Assembly (NCBI RefSeq): GCF_900111685.1 | Contig: NZ_FOHX01000006.1 | Location: forward strand, 124,001-188,000 | DNA: 64,000 nt | Reading direction: 5' to 3' | From: Nonomuraea wenchangensis | GTDB taxonomy: Bacteria; Actinomycetota; Actinomycetes; Streptosporangiales; Streptosporangiaceae | Shown: positions 43,813 to 53,067 of the stretch, one piece after another | How the letters are laid out: each line of letters begins with the position of its first letter | Numbering within the stretch: position 1 is the stretch's first letter | Notes under the pieces: generated by a model | Told to the model about the DNA's origin: nothing | What the model saw: the letters and a program-made list of their open reading frames with translations, nothing else | The model's database searches: none | Position numbers and translations under genes: made by a program

Positions 43813-44511
43813 ATGATGCGGATCAGCGTGCGGGACGTCATGACCGCCCGGGTGGCGGCGGCCGAGGCGGGGACGCCGTTCAAGGACCTCGCCGCGCTGC
43901 TGGTGAGCCGCGGGGTCAGCGCCGTACCGGTGCTGGACGGGGAGCGGCGGGTGATCGGCGTCGTCTCCGAGGCGGACCTGCTGCGCAAGGAGGAGTTCCG
44001 TGAGCTGTACCGGGGCGAGGGCTACCGGCCGCGGCTGCGGGCCCGGCTGCGCCGGCTGCTGGCCGGGCGCGGCGAGGACGGGCGGCGCAAGGCGGCGGGG
44101 GCGACGGCGGCCGAGCTGATGTCGTCGCCGCCGGTCACGGTCGCCCCGGAGACGTCCACGGTGACGGCCGCGCAGCTCATGGACGCGCGCGGGGTCAGGC
44201 GGCTGGTGGTGGTGGACGAGGAGGGGCGGCTGCTGGGCATGGTGAGCCGGCGGGACCTGCTGAAGGCGTACACGCGGGACGACGCCGAGCTCAAGCGCTG
44301 GGTCGAGGACGCCATCCCCGAGCGGTGGACCGACCGGCGCGGCATCATGGTCGAGGTGCGCGACGGCATCGTGACGCTGTCCGGCCGCACCGCGACCCGC
44401 ACCGAGGCGACGGCCGCCGTGCACCTCGCGAAGGGGCTCGGCGGGGTCGTGGACGTCCGCCCCGCACTCGCCTGGCGGACCGGGAGACACGGGAGCCCGT
44501 CCGCCCGGTGA
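43813..44511 (+). CDS. Tandem CBS plus BON domain protein
   Basis: 232 aa. Two CBS domains (about 5-65 and 98-155), which bind adenine nucleotides, followed by a BON domain (about 158-220). Elements: V-R-D-V-M-T-A-R, V-V-S-E-A-D-L-L, V-S-R-R-D-L-L and the BON V-R-D-G-I-V-T-L-S-G-R. This class belongs to the actinobacterial DosR/OsdR regulon. Strong ribosome site GGAGGAAGGAG. Likely energy-state sensor. Confidence 0.92.
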   Translation: MMRISVRDVMTARVAAAEAGTPFKDLAALLVSRGVSAVPVLDGERRVIGVVSEADLLRKEEFRELYRGEGYRPRLRARLRRLLAGRGEDGRRKAAGATAAELMSSPPVTVAPETSTVTAAQLMDARGVRRLVVVDEEGRLLGMVSRRDLLKAYTRDDAELKRWVEDAIPERWTDRRGIMVEVRDGIVTLSGRTATRTEATAAVHLAKGLGGVVDVRPALAWRTGRHGSPSAR

Positions 44512-44538
44512 TCCGTCTAAGGTTCAAGCTGTGATCGC

Positions 44539-45555
44539 ATGCGGGGACGGGACGGCGGAGTGAGCGCGACGGTCGGAGCCGGGCGGAAGACGCGGACGGA
44601 GCGGGCGGAGCGGCCGAAACGACGGCGGCGCAGGCGATGGCTGTCCTGGACGGTCGTCACGCTGCTCGCCTTCTGGGCCCTGATCAGGGCCGGCGGGCTG
44701 GAGACGGGGTCGTTCCTGACCCAGTTGATGACCGTGACACCGCACGGCGCGGTGCTCGCGGCGCTGACCGCGCTGCTGCTGGCCCGCCGCAACCGCCCGG
44801 CGGCGCTGGTCGCGGCCACCGCCTGCGTGGTGCTGGCCGCCTGCGTCGCGCCGCGGCTGACCGCCGAGGAGCAGCCGGCCGCGTCCGGCGCGCTGCTGCG
44901 GGTGCTGACGGTCAACCTGTTCAGCCGGGCCGACGCCGCGACCGTGGTCGATCTGGTGCGCCGCGAGGCCGTGGACGTCTTCACGGCGCTGGAGCTGAGC
45001 CCGGAGGAGGCCGAGCGGCTGGACGCGGCCGGGCTGGCGGAGCTGCTGCCCTACCGGGTGCTGCAGGAGGCGCCGGGCGCGATCGGCAGCGGCATCTACG
45101 CCCGGCGTCCGCTGACCGAGCTGCCGGACCTGTTCACGCCGATCGGCCACAACATGCCCGCCGCCGCGCTGACCCTGCCGGGCGGGGCCGCGGTCGAGAT
45201 CGTCGCCGTGCATCCCGACCCGCCGCTCGGGCGCAAGGAGGCGGGGTGGAACACCGCGCTGAGCGCCCTGCCGCCGGCCGGCACGACGGGCGCGATGCGG
45301 GTGCTGGCGGGCGACTTCAACGCGAGCATCGACCACCGGGCCTTCCGCGAGCTGCTGGAGCGCGGCTACGTCGACGCCGCCGCGCAGGTGGGCAAGGGCC
45401 TGACCGCGACCTGGCCGAACTACCGGCCGGTGCCGCCGATCATCGCCATCGACCACGTGCTCGCCGACGAGCGGATGGCGGTGCGCCGGGTCGAGGTCGT
45501 GGACGTGCCCGGCACCGACCACCGCGGCGTGCTCGCCGAGCTCCGGCTGCCGTGA
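44539..45555 (+). CDS. Membrane endonuclease/exonuclease/phosphatase-family protein
   Basis: 338 aa. An Arg-rich cytoplasmic N-terminus, three TM helices (about 36-110), then an extracellular EEP domain with L-T-V-N-L-F, A-L-E-L, G-D-F-N-A-S and D-H-V-L, T-D-H-R. Probably a membrane-bound phosphodiesterase or phospholipase. The start could also be the GTG at 44560. Confidence 0.87.
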   Translation: MRGRDGGVSATVGAGRKTRTERAERPKRRRRRRWLSWTVVTLLAFWALIRAGGLETGSFLTQLMTVTPHGAVLAALTALLLARRNRPAALVAATACVVLAACVAPRLTAEEQPAASGALLRVLTVNLFSRADAATVVDLVRREAVDVFTALELSPEEAERLDAAGLAELLPYRVLQEAPGAIGSGIYARRPLTELPDLFTPIGHNMPAAALTLPGGAAVEIVAVHPDPPLGRKEAGWNTALSALPPAGTTGAMRVLAGDFNASIDHRAFRELLERGYVDAAAQVGKGLTATWPNYRPVPPIIAIDHVLADERMAVRRVEVVDVPGTDHRGVLAELRLP

Positions 45556-45636
45556 TGTCACCTTCCGGCTAGTTCGAAAGTACGTTCGAGTCTGACATCG
45601 TCCCTCGGGGGCTCAACCGACCGAGGGGACACACCC

Positions 45637-47058
45637 ATGCACTTACGAACCATCCGCCCGGCCGCCACGCTGCTGGTCGCGCTGCTCACGCTCGCCCTCA
45701 CCGCCGTCCCGGCGCGGGCGGGCGGGCCGACCCTGGTGGTGCGGTGGAACCAGGCGCTGCTGTCGGCCGTGCGCGGCGGCACGCTCGGGCCGCCCATGGT
45801 GGCGAGGGCCCTCGCCATCGCCCACACCTGCGCCTACGACGCGTGGGCGGCCTACGACCCGGTGGCCGTCGGCACCCGGCTCGGCGGCACGCTGCGCCGG
45901 CCGGCCGCCGAGCGCACCGAGGCCAACAAGGCCGAGGCCATCAGCTACGCCGTCCACCTGGCGGCCACCGACCTCTATCCGGGTCAGCGCGCGACGTTCG
46001 ACGCCCTGATGGCCGAGCTCGGCCACGACCCGGCCGCCCCGGACAGCCAGGCGGCCAGGACGGGCCTCGCCGCCTGCCAGGCCGTGCTGGACCACCGCCA
46101 CGCCGACGGCTCCAACCAGCTCGGCGGGTACGCCGACACCACCGGCTACGCGCCGGTCAACGCCCCCGTGGTCGTCGCCGACCCGCTGGCCACGCTCGCG
46201 CAGCCGGGCCGATGGGCGCCGCTCACCTACCGCAACGCGGCGGGCGCGCTGGTCACGCCGCCGTTCCTGGTCCCGCACTGGGGGCGGGTGGCCTCCTTCA
46301 GCGGGTCGGCGCGGGCGCTGGCCGACGCCGTCCCGGCGCCGGCGCCGTACGGGTCGGCCGGCTGGCGGGCGCAGGCCGCCGAGATCGTGGCGACGACGGC
46401 CGCCCTCGACGACCGGAGCAAGTCGATCGCCGACTACTGGTCCGACGGGCCGGCCAGCGAGACGCCGCCCGGCCACTGGTGCCTGTTCGCGCAGCAGGTC
46501 TCCGCGCGTGACCGGCACAGGCTCGACCAGGACGTGAAGCTGTTCTTCGCGCTGGCCAACGCCGGCATGGACGCCGGGATCGCCGCGTGGGAGGTCAAGC
46601 GCGACCACGACAGCGGGCGGCCGATCACCGCGATCCGCGACCAGTACCGCGGGCAGCGGATCCCGACGTGGGGCGGGCGGACCGTGGACGGGGAGCTGTG
46701 GGTGCCCTACCAGCCGGCGACGTTCCCGACGCCGCCGTTCGCCGAGTACGTCTCGGGCCACAGCACGTTCAGCGCGGCGGCGGCCGAGGTGCTGCGGCGC
46801 TTCACCGGCAGCGACGTCTTCGGCGGGCAGGCCGTCGTCGCGGCCGGGTCGTCGAAGGTGGAGCCCGGGGTGACGCCGGCGCGGGACGTGACGCTGCGGT
46901 GGCGCACCTACAGTGAGGCCGCCGAGCAGGCGGGGCTCTCGCGCCGCTACGGCGGCATCCACTTCAGGGCGGGCGACCAGGAGGGCCGGGCGCTCGGCCG
47001 CGCGGTCGGCGACGCGGCGTGGAAGCGCGCCGCCGCCTACTGGACGGGAGTCGGCTGA
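45637..47058 (+). CDS. Vanadium-haloperoxidase-like / PAP2 exported protein
   Basis: 473 aa with a signal peptide (1-29). The PAP2 motifs are visible: K-R-D-H-D-S-G-R-P (near 333-341), V-S-G-H-S-T-F and a final G-G-I-H-F-R-A-G-D-x-E-G-R. It may be a vanadate-dependent haloperoxidase or an acid phosphatase. The gene end is duplicated downstream in 26-bp units. Confidence 0.85.
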   Translation: MHLRTIRPAATLLVALLTLALTAVPARAGGPTLVVRWNQALLSAVRGGTLGPPMVARALAIAHTCAYDAWAAYDPVAVGTRLGGTLRRPAAERTEANKAEAISYAVHLAATDLYPGQRATFDALMAELGHDPAAPDSQAARTGLAACQAVLDHRHADGSNQLGGYADTTGYAPVNAPVVVADPLATLAQPGRWAPLTYRNAAGALVTPPFLVPHWGRVASFSGSARALADAVPAPAPYGSAGWRAQAAEIVATTAALDDRSKSIADYWSDGPASETPPGHWCLFAQQVSARDRHRLDQDVKLFFALANAGMDAGIAAWEVKRDHDSGRPITAIRDQYRGQRIPTWGGRTVDGELWVPYQPATFPTPPFAEYVSGHSTFSAAAAEVLRRFTGSDVFGGQAVVAAGSSKVEPGVTPARDVTLRWRTYSEAAEQAGLSRRYGGIHFRAGDQEGRALGRAVGDAAWKRAAAYWTGVG

Positions 47059-47118
47059 CCCGCCGCTGGACGGGGGTCGGCTGACCTGCCGCTGGACGGG
47101 GGTCGGCTGACCCGCCGC
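47041..47118. repeat. Three 26-bp tandem repeats at the haloperoxidase stop
   Basis: Units 47041-47066, 47067-47092 and 47093-47118 differ by single bases. The first includes the C-terminal W-T-G-V-G codons and TGA stop; the others are downstream copies of it. Confidence 0.9.
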
Positions 47119-47188
47119 GCCCGTCACATGGACGGCGCCCGCACCACGCGGTGTGCGGGCGCCGTCGTACGGCCGGGGAGAGCGGCCG

Positions 47189-47377
47189 TCAGGCCACGTG
47201 CTCCTCGGCTGCCCGCTCCAGCGTCCCGAGATCGAACGCGCCCGACTTGACCGCCGTGGTGAACGCCTCCCAGTCCCGCCTGGGCACCTCGAACACCAGC
47301 TCGGGGTGGTCGGCGTGGACCAGCTCCACGTGGTCGTTGATCCGCTTGGCCGCGACGCGGCCGGCGTCCTGAGTCAT
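47189..47377 (-). CDS. Short DUF397-like protein, 62 aa
   Basis: Small protein resembling the C-terminal half of DUF397 (H-P-E-L-V-F-E-V-P-R-R-D-W-E-A-F with F-D-L-G). DUF397 proteins normally follow an XRE regulator; no such partner is here. ATG at 47377 behind AAGGAAGG. The first W-x-S and C-V-E part of DUF397 is missing, so it is truncated or divergent. Confidence 0.6.
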   Translation of the reverse strand: MTQDAGRVAAKRINDHVELVHADHPELVFEVPRRDWEAFTTAVKSGAFDLGTLERAAEEHVA

Positions 47378-47667
47378 GCCGCATTCCTTCCTTCGTGAGC
47401 ACTGCGGAGGGATCCGCCCCGGCCACCCGTTCGCAGGCCGGCCGGGGCGGTGGCAGCAGCGTCCCATCCCCGTCCAGGACTCGGCCACCGGCTCCTCGCG
47501 CACTCAGGGTGACAAATTCACCACTCGGAGTTCGTTGTCTTCGTCTCCGGAGCAAGAAAACGTGCGCGGTGACGGCCGATGTCATCGCCGGGGCATGATC
47601 CCTGTCATGCCGAACCGGTGACATCGCCGACTTATCCGCGCACTCCTCTCCCACGCATGCTGAGTCC

Positions 47668-48951
47668 ATGACTTCTCGCCGACTCCCCACGAGCGTCCCG
47701 CGCGCGGCCCTTGCCGCCGCGATGGGCGCGCTGCTCGCGGCAGGCACCCTGGCCGGACCGGCGCACGCGGCCGGCGGGCCGGACCGGCAGGCGCTCAAGC
47801 GGACGCTGGACGCGGTCCGCGACGCCGGCATGTACGGCATCTACTCCGAGGTCCGCGACGGCGGCCGGACATGGCAGGGCGCGTCCGGCGTGGCCGACGT
47901 ACGCACCGGCCGCCCGGTGCGGCCCGACATGGTGCACCGGATCGGCAGCATCACCAAGACGTTCGTGTCGGTGGCGATCCTGCAGCAGGTCGCGCGGGGC
48001 ACGATCGAGCTGGACGCGCCGGTGGGCCGATACCTGCCCGACCTCGTCCCCGGCGAGCGGGGCCGCCGGATCACGGTGCGGATGCTGCTCAACCACACCA
48101 GCCACATCGCCGACTACATCGTCCCGGCGTTCCCCTCGCTGGCCGAGGGCTCCGTCAAGAGCCTGGACGACAACCGCTACCGCCGCGTCGCCCCCGAGGA
48201 GCTGGTGCGGATGGGCCTGGCCGGCACGCCGACCGGGGAGCCGGGGGCGACTCCCGGGTCGTACTCGAACACCAACTACGTGCTCGCCGGCCTGCTGCTG
48301 GAGAAGGTGACCGGCGCCGACGCGGCCGACCACATCACCAGGAACGTCATCAGGAAGGCGGGCCTGCGGCACACGTCGTTCCCGCGCACGCCGCACATCC
48401 CGGGGCCGCACTCCGGCGCGTACGAGTCGTGGTACGGCTTCTTCGACCCGCCGCGCGACTTCGGCGTCTACGACATGTCGTGGGCGAGCACGGCCGGGGC
48501 GATCACCTCCACCATGGACGACCTCAACCGCTTCTACCGGGCGCTGCTGCGCGGCGAGTTGCTCGCTCCCGCGCAGCTCGCCGAGATGCGCAGGACGGTG
48601 CCGGTGCTGGCGGGCGGCTACGTCATGGACTACGGCCTCGGCATCTACGCGGCCGACCTGCCCTGCGGCCGGTTCTGGGGGCACGACGGCGGCGTGTTCG
48701 GCATGGCCACGCAGTCGCTGGTCAGCGAGGACGGCGAGCTGCAGATCTCGTTCGGCGTCAACCGTACGAAGTACCAGCAGATCGACGAAGGCGGCATCGT
48801 GCTGCACGAGATCGACATCGCCCAGGCCAGGCACCTGCTGGTGGCGCTCTGCGGCACGGACGGCGCCGCGGACGCCCCCACCGCGAGGACGGCCTCCGGG
48901 GCGCCGTTCCTGCCGTTCCCGGCCGATCGGGGGGTGCCGGCCCGGCCGTGA
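47668..48951 (+). CDS. Exported serine hydrolase (beta-lactamase/D-Ala-D-Ala carboxypeptidase family)
   Basis: 427 aa. Signal peptide (1-34). Class C beta-lactamase/DD-peptidase fold: S-I-T-K (S-x-x-K, near 92-95), Y-S-N-T-N-Y (Y-x-N, near 199), and H-D-G-G (K-T-G equivalent). Similar to StD-peptidase R61 and related actinomycete hydrolases. Preceded by a 290-bp gap with no recognised element. Confidence 0.9.
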   Translation: MTSRRLPTSVPRAALAAAMGALLAAGTLAGPAHAAGGPDRQALKRTLDAVRDAGMYGIYSEVRDGGRTWQGASGVADVRTGRPVRPDMVHRIGSITKTFVSVAILQQVARGTIELDAPVGRYLPDLVPGERGRRITVRMLLNHTSHIADYIVPAFPSLAEGSVKSLDDNRYRRVAPEELVRMGLAGTPTGEPGATPGSYSNTNYVLAGLLLEKVTGADAADHITRNVIRKAGLRHTSFPRTPHIPGPHSGAYESWYGFFDPPRDFGVYDMSWASTAGAITSTMDDLNRFYRALLRGELLAPAQLAEMRRTVPVLAGGYVMDYGLGIYAADLPCGRFWGHDGGVFGMATQSLVSEDGELQISFGVNRTKYQQIDEGGIVLHEIDIAQARHLLVALCGTDGAADAPTARTASGAPFLPFPADRGVPARP

Positions 48952-49082
48952 CGCAGGGCCGGGAGTGTGTCGTGGGTCACTGTCGTCGTGTGGATTCCTG
49001 CACAGAAGATCTCCCGCTATCTCCGTAATGTCCGTGCTGCCGGACAGCACCCGGCAGCACCGACACGGGGAGGAAACCCACC

Positions 49083-49499
49083 ATGCGCAAGACCCTCGCC
49101 ATCGCGACCGTCGCCGGCTCGATGGCCCTGACCGGCCTCGCCGCCGCCCCCGCCGCCCAGGCGGCGACCGCGACGACCACCACCGCGACCACCGCGAGCG
49201 CCCACGTCACCACCTGGGGCAAGTTCTTCTCCAGCGACCGCAAGGCGTACACCTTCGGCAGGACCTGGAAGCAGCACGGCAAGGTCTACACGAAGTGGTA
49301 CGGGGTGGACAAGCGCGGCGGCAAGAAGGGCTGGGTCTGGTTCGAGTACTACAAGAACGGCTCCTGGCACCGCTTCAACCACTCCTTCGACGGCAAGGTG
49401 GTCGGCGCCTGGAACGGCCGCGGGATCACGAAGGTCTTCACCTTCACCTGCTGGGCCGGCAAGTTCGACAACTGCGGCAAGAAGTACCGCATCTACTGA
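49083..49499 (+). CDS. Small secreted basic protein of unknown function, 138 aa
   Basis: Signal peptide (about 1-27, ending A-Q-A-A), a Thr/Ala-rich linker, and a mature domain of about 90 residues rich in Trp, Tyr, Lys and Gly with two Cys near the C-terminus. Short repeats such as W-K-Q-H-G-K-V-Y and K-K-G-W-V-W-F-E-Y suggest a beta-barrel. RBS GGGGAGG. Not recognised; could be a secreted inhibitor or wall-binding protein. Confidence 0.8.
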   Translation: MRKTLAIATVAGSMALTGLAAAPAAQAATATTTTATTASAHVTTWGKFFSSDRKAYTFGRTWKQHGKVYTKWYGVDKRGGKKGWVWFEYYKNGSWHRFNHSFDGKVVGAWNGRGITKVFTFTCWAGKFDNCGKKYRIY

Positions 49500-49509
49500 T
49501 GAACCGACC

Positions 49510-49535
49510 AGAGGCCCGGCGAACGCCGGGCCTCT
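49510..49535. terminator. Bidirectional terminator hairpin
   Basis: Perfect 12-bp arms (49510-49521, 49524-49535) between the convergent secreted-protein and M36 genes. Confidence 0.8.
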
Positions 49536-49544
49536 GTCCGTTCG

Positions 49545-52445
49545 TCAGTGCGTGAACGCCTGGAACTCGGCCGCCCGCACCTGCTCCCGCTGCGGGCTGG
49601 CCGTGGCGCAGTCCGTCGCGGAGGTCGGGTCGGCGTCCTGCTCCCCCGCGTACAGCGGGTTGCCGGTGCACTGGGTGCTGACCACGCGCAGCATCAGGTG
49701 CGTGGCCTTGGCCGGCCGCACGTCGAACGACCTGATCAGCAGGTCCGAGCCGCGCGGGCGCGGCAGCGCGGTGGCGAACGCGTCCTTCTGGCTGGTGTGG
49801 ATCCTGGTGAAGCTCGCCGGGTCGGCGCAGTTCGCGCTGCAGGCCAGCACCTCGAAGGCGCGCAGGGCCGAGAAGCGGTTCTGCCCGCCTGGGTCGGCCG
49901 GGTCGGTCACCGCGGGCCTGAGCATGGCGCTCACCTGGACCCGGCGGACCGTGACGGGCGCGTCGCCCGCGAGGTCCACGACCACCGACTTGCCGGCCGG
50001 CGCGCCGGAGAGCGAGGCCCAGTTCGTGGCCTCGGTCTCGTCGATGAGCTTGGCCTGGTTGACGCCGTCGCCGCTCGCCGTCGCGCCGCTCGCCGCCGCC
50101 GCGAGGTTGCGGGTCAGCGGCAGGGCCAGCGGCAGCGTCACGCCCGGCAGCACCGCGAACGTCAGCCGCCGGTGCCCGAACCCGCTGCCGGCCACCACGA
50201 AGTCGTAGACGCCCGGCGTCATCTCCACGGTGTCGCCGAGCGGGGTGGCCGGGTCGGTGTCGGCGACCGGGACCGCGCGGGCCTCGTAGTCGCCGACGTA
50301 GAGGCGCAGCGCCGCGTCCTTCGCCTCGCCGAGCGGCTTCAGCCGCAGCGCGCCGTTCTTGCCCGCCGGGTTGACGAAGCTCGGCGTCGCCTCGCCGTCG
50401 TTCGGGCCGGTGCTGGCGGCGTCGCGGCCCAGTCCGTGCTCGGCGAACGCGCGCCACATGATGTCCTGGTTCGCGCCGCCGAAGCGGATCGCGTCGGCGG
50501 CGAGCAGGGCGTCGCGGTGATCGACGTACGTGACCGCGCCCGAGGCCATCAGCAGCAGCGCGTCGAAGGAGAGCTGCGCCCAGCGGCGGTTGCCGGGGCA
50601 GCGCTCGACCGGCGTGCGGCCGTCGGCGCAAGAGCGCTGCAGCTTGTCCGTGCCGGAGCCGTAGCGCTTGACGAAGGCCGCGCGCACGTCGAACTGGGTG
50701 GCCGTCCAGATCTCGCCGTCGGCGTGGACCTGCTGGCCCACCAGGTCGTAGTTGAGGTCGCTGTAGTTGAGCGGCGACTTCGACATGTCGTAGTTGCGGA
50801 TGCCGCGCTGCTTGTCGCCGGTGACGTAGCCGCCGATCACGTACGCGGTCGCGCCCGCCGGGCGGAAGCCGTACTCGTAGAGGTACTCCATGGCGAACAG
50901 GTCGGAGGTGCTCTCGTTCATGGCGCCCGCCTGGGCCCCGCTCCAGCCGGCGTTCGGGCCGCCGATCACGCGGCCGGAGATGGCGTGCGAGTACTCGTGG
51001 GCGATGACCGACATGTCGTAGTCGCCGTCGACGCAGGGCGAGTAGAAGGAGCCGGCGATCGGCTGCCACAGGTACATGTTCGTGATCGGCGCGGTGCCGT
51101 CCGGCCCGGTGATCTGGTTGGCGTTGTCGCGTACGGACGCCACCCGCGCCCCCGCCTGGGCGTTGCCCTGCTCGGGGTCGCCGCCGAGACCGCCGCGCCC
51201 GCCGTTGTCGGCCTGCATGTTCCAGGCCGACTCGGTGAAGCCGAGCCGGTAGGACCAGTCGTGCATGCGGTTGTGCGCCATGTTGAGGTTGGCGACGGCG
51301 GCCTCGAGGTCGGCCTCGCCGGGCTGGTCGAGCGCGGCCGGGTCGCACTTGGCGGTGTACCAGGCGTTGCGCCACGGGTAGACGTAGTTCCGGCTCGGGG
51401 TGAGCACGTTGGAGCGGGTGCCGACGGTGAACGGGTCGCCGCTGGCGCGGTTCTCGTAGGTGCGGGCGGCGTTGCCGAGGCTGGTGTTCGTCGGCTCGCC
51501 GGTGGCGTGGTCCACGTCCCACGCCTTGCCGGTCGCCGGGTCGCCGCCGGTGGCGAGGTCGCAGCCGGGGCCGGCGGTGTGGCACCAGGTCTGGCGGGTG
51601 TCGGCGGAGGAGTAGTCGCCGCGCGGGGTGGCCGGGAACACCGCCCACTTCGGGTTCTCGGGGTCGAAGTGGTCGACCAGGTTCTCGCGGGTGAGAATCG
51701 CGCCGCTGACCGCGTCCACGTGCGTCGTGTACGCCGCCGGCTCGCCGTCCGCGCCGCCGATCAGCACGACCTGGTAGGCCCGGTGCACGCCGTCCGGCGC
51801 GGGCACCGCCACCTCCATGACCTTCTGGGTGGCGGCCGTGGCGAGGTCGATGCCGCCGTCCCTGGCCGCGATCTCCAGCGCCTGCCGCTCGCCGATCGCG
51901 GCGGCCGGGGGCTCCTGCGTGGCGCGCGACAGCGAGGAGGTGACGGACCGGACGGCGCCGTTCACCACGCCGACGGCGACCAGGCCGTCCACCCCCGCGG
52001 GCAGGCCGCCGAAGCGCTGCCGCAGCAGGACGGCGGCGCCGTCGCCGATGGGGTTGACCGCGACCTTCTCCAGCGCGTCCACGGCGGCGGCGGACAGGCC
52101 GAAGGCGCTCTCGTTCGCCTTCAGGTAGGCACGCGCGGCCTGCTCGGGATCGGCGCCGAGGCCCTCGGCCAACGGTTCGGCGCTGACGACGGCCGCCGGG
52201 GTGCCGAGGTTGTTCCAGCGGATCTGGGCGGCGGGGCCGGCCCTGCGGGCGGTCGCGCCGGGCGGCGGCTCGACCCTGCCCTGACGGTTGTCCACGTCGG
52301 GCTTGGCGTGCTGCTCGGCCTGGAAGTCGTGGACGGGGGCCTGCCCGCCGGGTTCGCCCCGGGCCGGTCCCACGGGAGACAGTGCCGCCGCGACGAGCGC
52401 GGCGGCGAGGAGGGTGCTGCTGCGTAACCAGGACTTCGACGACAC
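49545..52445 (-). CDS. Secreted M36 (fungalysin-like) zinc metalloendopeptidase
   Basis: 966 aa from the GTG at 52445 behind GAGAGG. Signal peptide, FTP-type propeptide (about 40-260, Y-Q-V-V-L-I-G), catalytic domain with H-E-Y-S-H zinc motif and third ligand Glu in M-N-E-S-T-S-D, then C-terminal beta domains including an F5/8-like discoid region (T-N-W-A-S-L). Likely degrades extracellular protein. No partner genes. Confidence 0.93.
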   Translation of the reverse strand: MSSKSWLRSSTLLAAALVAAALSPVGPARGEPGGQAPVHDFQAEQHAKPDVDNRQGRVEPPPGATARRAGPAAQIRWNNLGTPAAVVSAEPLAEGLGADPEQAARAYLKANESAFGLSAAAVDALEKVAVNPIGDGAAVLLRQRFGGLPAGVDGLVAVGVVNGAVRSVTSSLSRATQEPPAAAIGERQALEIAARDGGIDLATAATQKVMEVAVPAPDGVHRAYQVVLIGGADGEPAAYTTHVDAVSGAILTRENLVDHFDPENPKWAVFPATPRGDYSSADTRQTWCHTAGPGCDLATGGDPATGKAWDVDHATGEPTNTSLGNAARTYENRASGDPFTVGTRSNVLTPSRNYVYPWRNAWYTAKCDPAALDQPGEADLEAAVANLNMAHNRMHDWSYRLGFTESAWNMQADNGGRGGLGGDPEQGNAQAGARVASVRDNANQITGPDGTAPITNMYLWQPIAGSFYSPCVDGDYDMSVIAHEYSHAISGRVIGGPNAGWSGAQAGAMNESTSDLFAMEYLYEYGFRPAGATAYVIGGYVTGDKQRGIRNYDMSKSPLNYSDLNYDLVGQQVHADGEIWTATQFDVRAAFVKRYGSGTDKLQRSCADGRTPVERCPGNRRWAQLSFDALLLMASGAVTYVDHRDALLAADAIRFGGANQDIMWRAFAEHGLGRDAASTGPNDGEATPSFVNPAGKNGALRLKPLGEAKDAALRLYVGDYEARAVPVADTDPATPLGDTVEMTPGVYDFVVAGSGFGHRRLTFAVLPGVTLPLALPLTRNLAAAASGATASGDGVNQAKLIDETEATNWASLSGAPAGKSVVVDLAGDAPVTVRRVQVSAMLRPAVTDPADPGGQNRFSALRAFEVLACSANCADPASFTRIHTSQKDAFATALPRPRGSDLLIRSFDVRPAKATHLMLRVVSTQCTGNPLYAGEQDADPTSATDCATASPQREQVRAAEFQAFTH

Positions 52446-52557
52446 GGTGGTCCTCTCTGGCTGCCGGAAGGGCGCGCGGATCACGCGCGCCCTCCGCAAG
52501 AGGTAACACCGTGTTGACTGCCTGACAAGATCCCGGTCGGGAGGGACCGGCGCGGCC

Positions 52558-53067
52558 CTACGTCGCCGCGGGCAGGCGGACCTGCGGCGCGACGCGGTCG
52601 GCCCAGGCGGACACCACGGCCTCCAGGTCGGGGAGCTGTGACTCCAGGAAGGCCAGGCCGGGCGTCGGCACGGTGGCGCCCAGCTCGACCAGCAGCGGGC
52701 GCAGGTGCACCTCGACCGCCAGCGCGTGCTTGGGATCGCCCATGACCAGCAGCGGCAGGGCGGTCTTCCCGGCCAGCGCGGCCGGGGGCAGCCGGTCGAG
52801 GAACGCCTTCAGCAGCCCCGTGTAGGTGCCCTTGTACGTGGGGCTGGCGACGACGAGCACGTCCGCCTCCGCCACCAGCCCCAGCGCCGCCTCCACCCCC
52901 GGGGAGGCGGCGGGGGCCAGCAGGTGGGGCCCGAGCGCCGACAGGTCGGCCAGCTCGTGCGGCAGGGACGCGCCGAGCCGGGCGGCGACCGCCTCGGCCG
53001 CCGCGACGGCCACGGTCTGGGTGCGTGAGCCGGCCCTCGGGTTGCCGACGACGGTGAGGACGCTCAT
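52558..53067 (-). CDS. NADPH-dependent FMN reductase
   Basis: 169-aa flavodoxin-fold reductase (SsuE/MsuE family) that should supply reduced FMN to the LLM monooxygenase encoded immediately upstream. G-N-P-R-A-G-S-R-T near the start and S-P-T-Y-K-G-T-Y-T-G in the middle are the flavin motifs. ATGA overlap with the monooxygenase gene; last gene of the operon. Confidence 0.92.
   Translation of the reverse strand: MSVLTVVGNPRAGSRTQTVAVAAAEAVAARLGASLPHELADLSALGPHLLAPAASPGVEAALGLVAEADVLVVASPTYKGTYTGLLKAFLDRLPPAALAGKTALPLLVMGDPKHALAVEVHLRPLLVELGATVPTPGLAFLESQLPDLEAVVSAWADRVAPQVRLPAAT

Noticed and set aside
47041-47118. Possible attachment site or CRISPR-like repeat
   Set aside because: Three direct head-to-tail copies of a gene end with no spacers, integrase or tRNA nearby.
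49548-52427. 959-codon plus-strand open frame opposite the M36 peptidase
   Set aside because: Low-complexity V/G/R/A-rich translation and no ribosome site; the minus strand has a signal peptide and H-E-Y-S-H active site.
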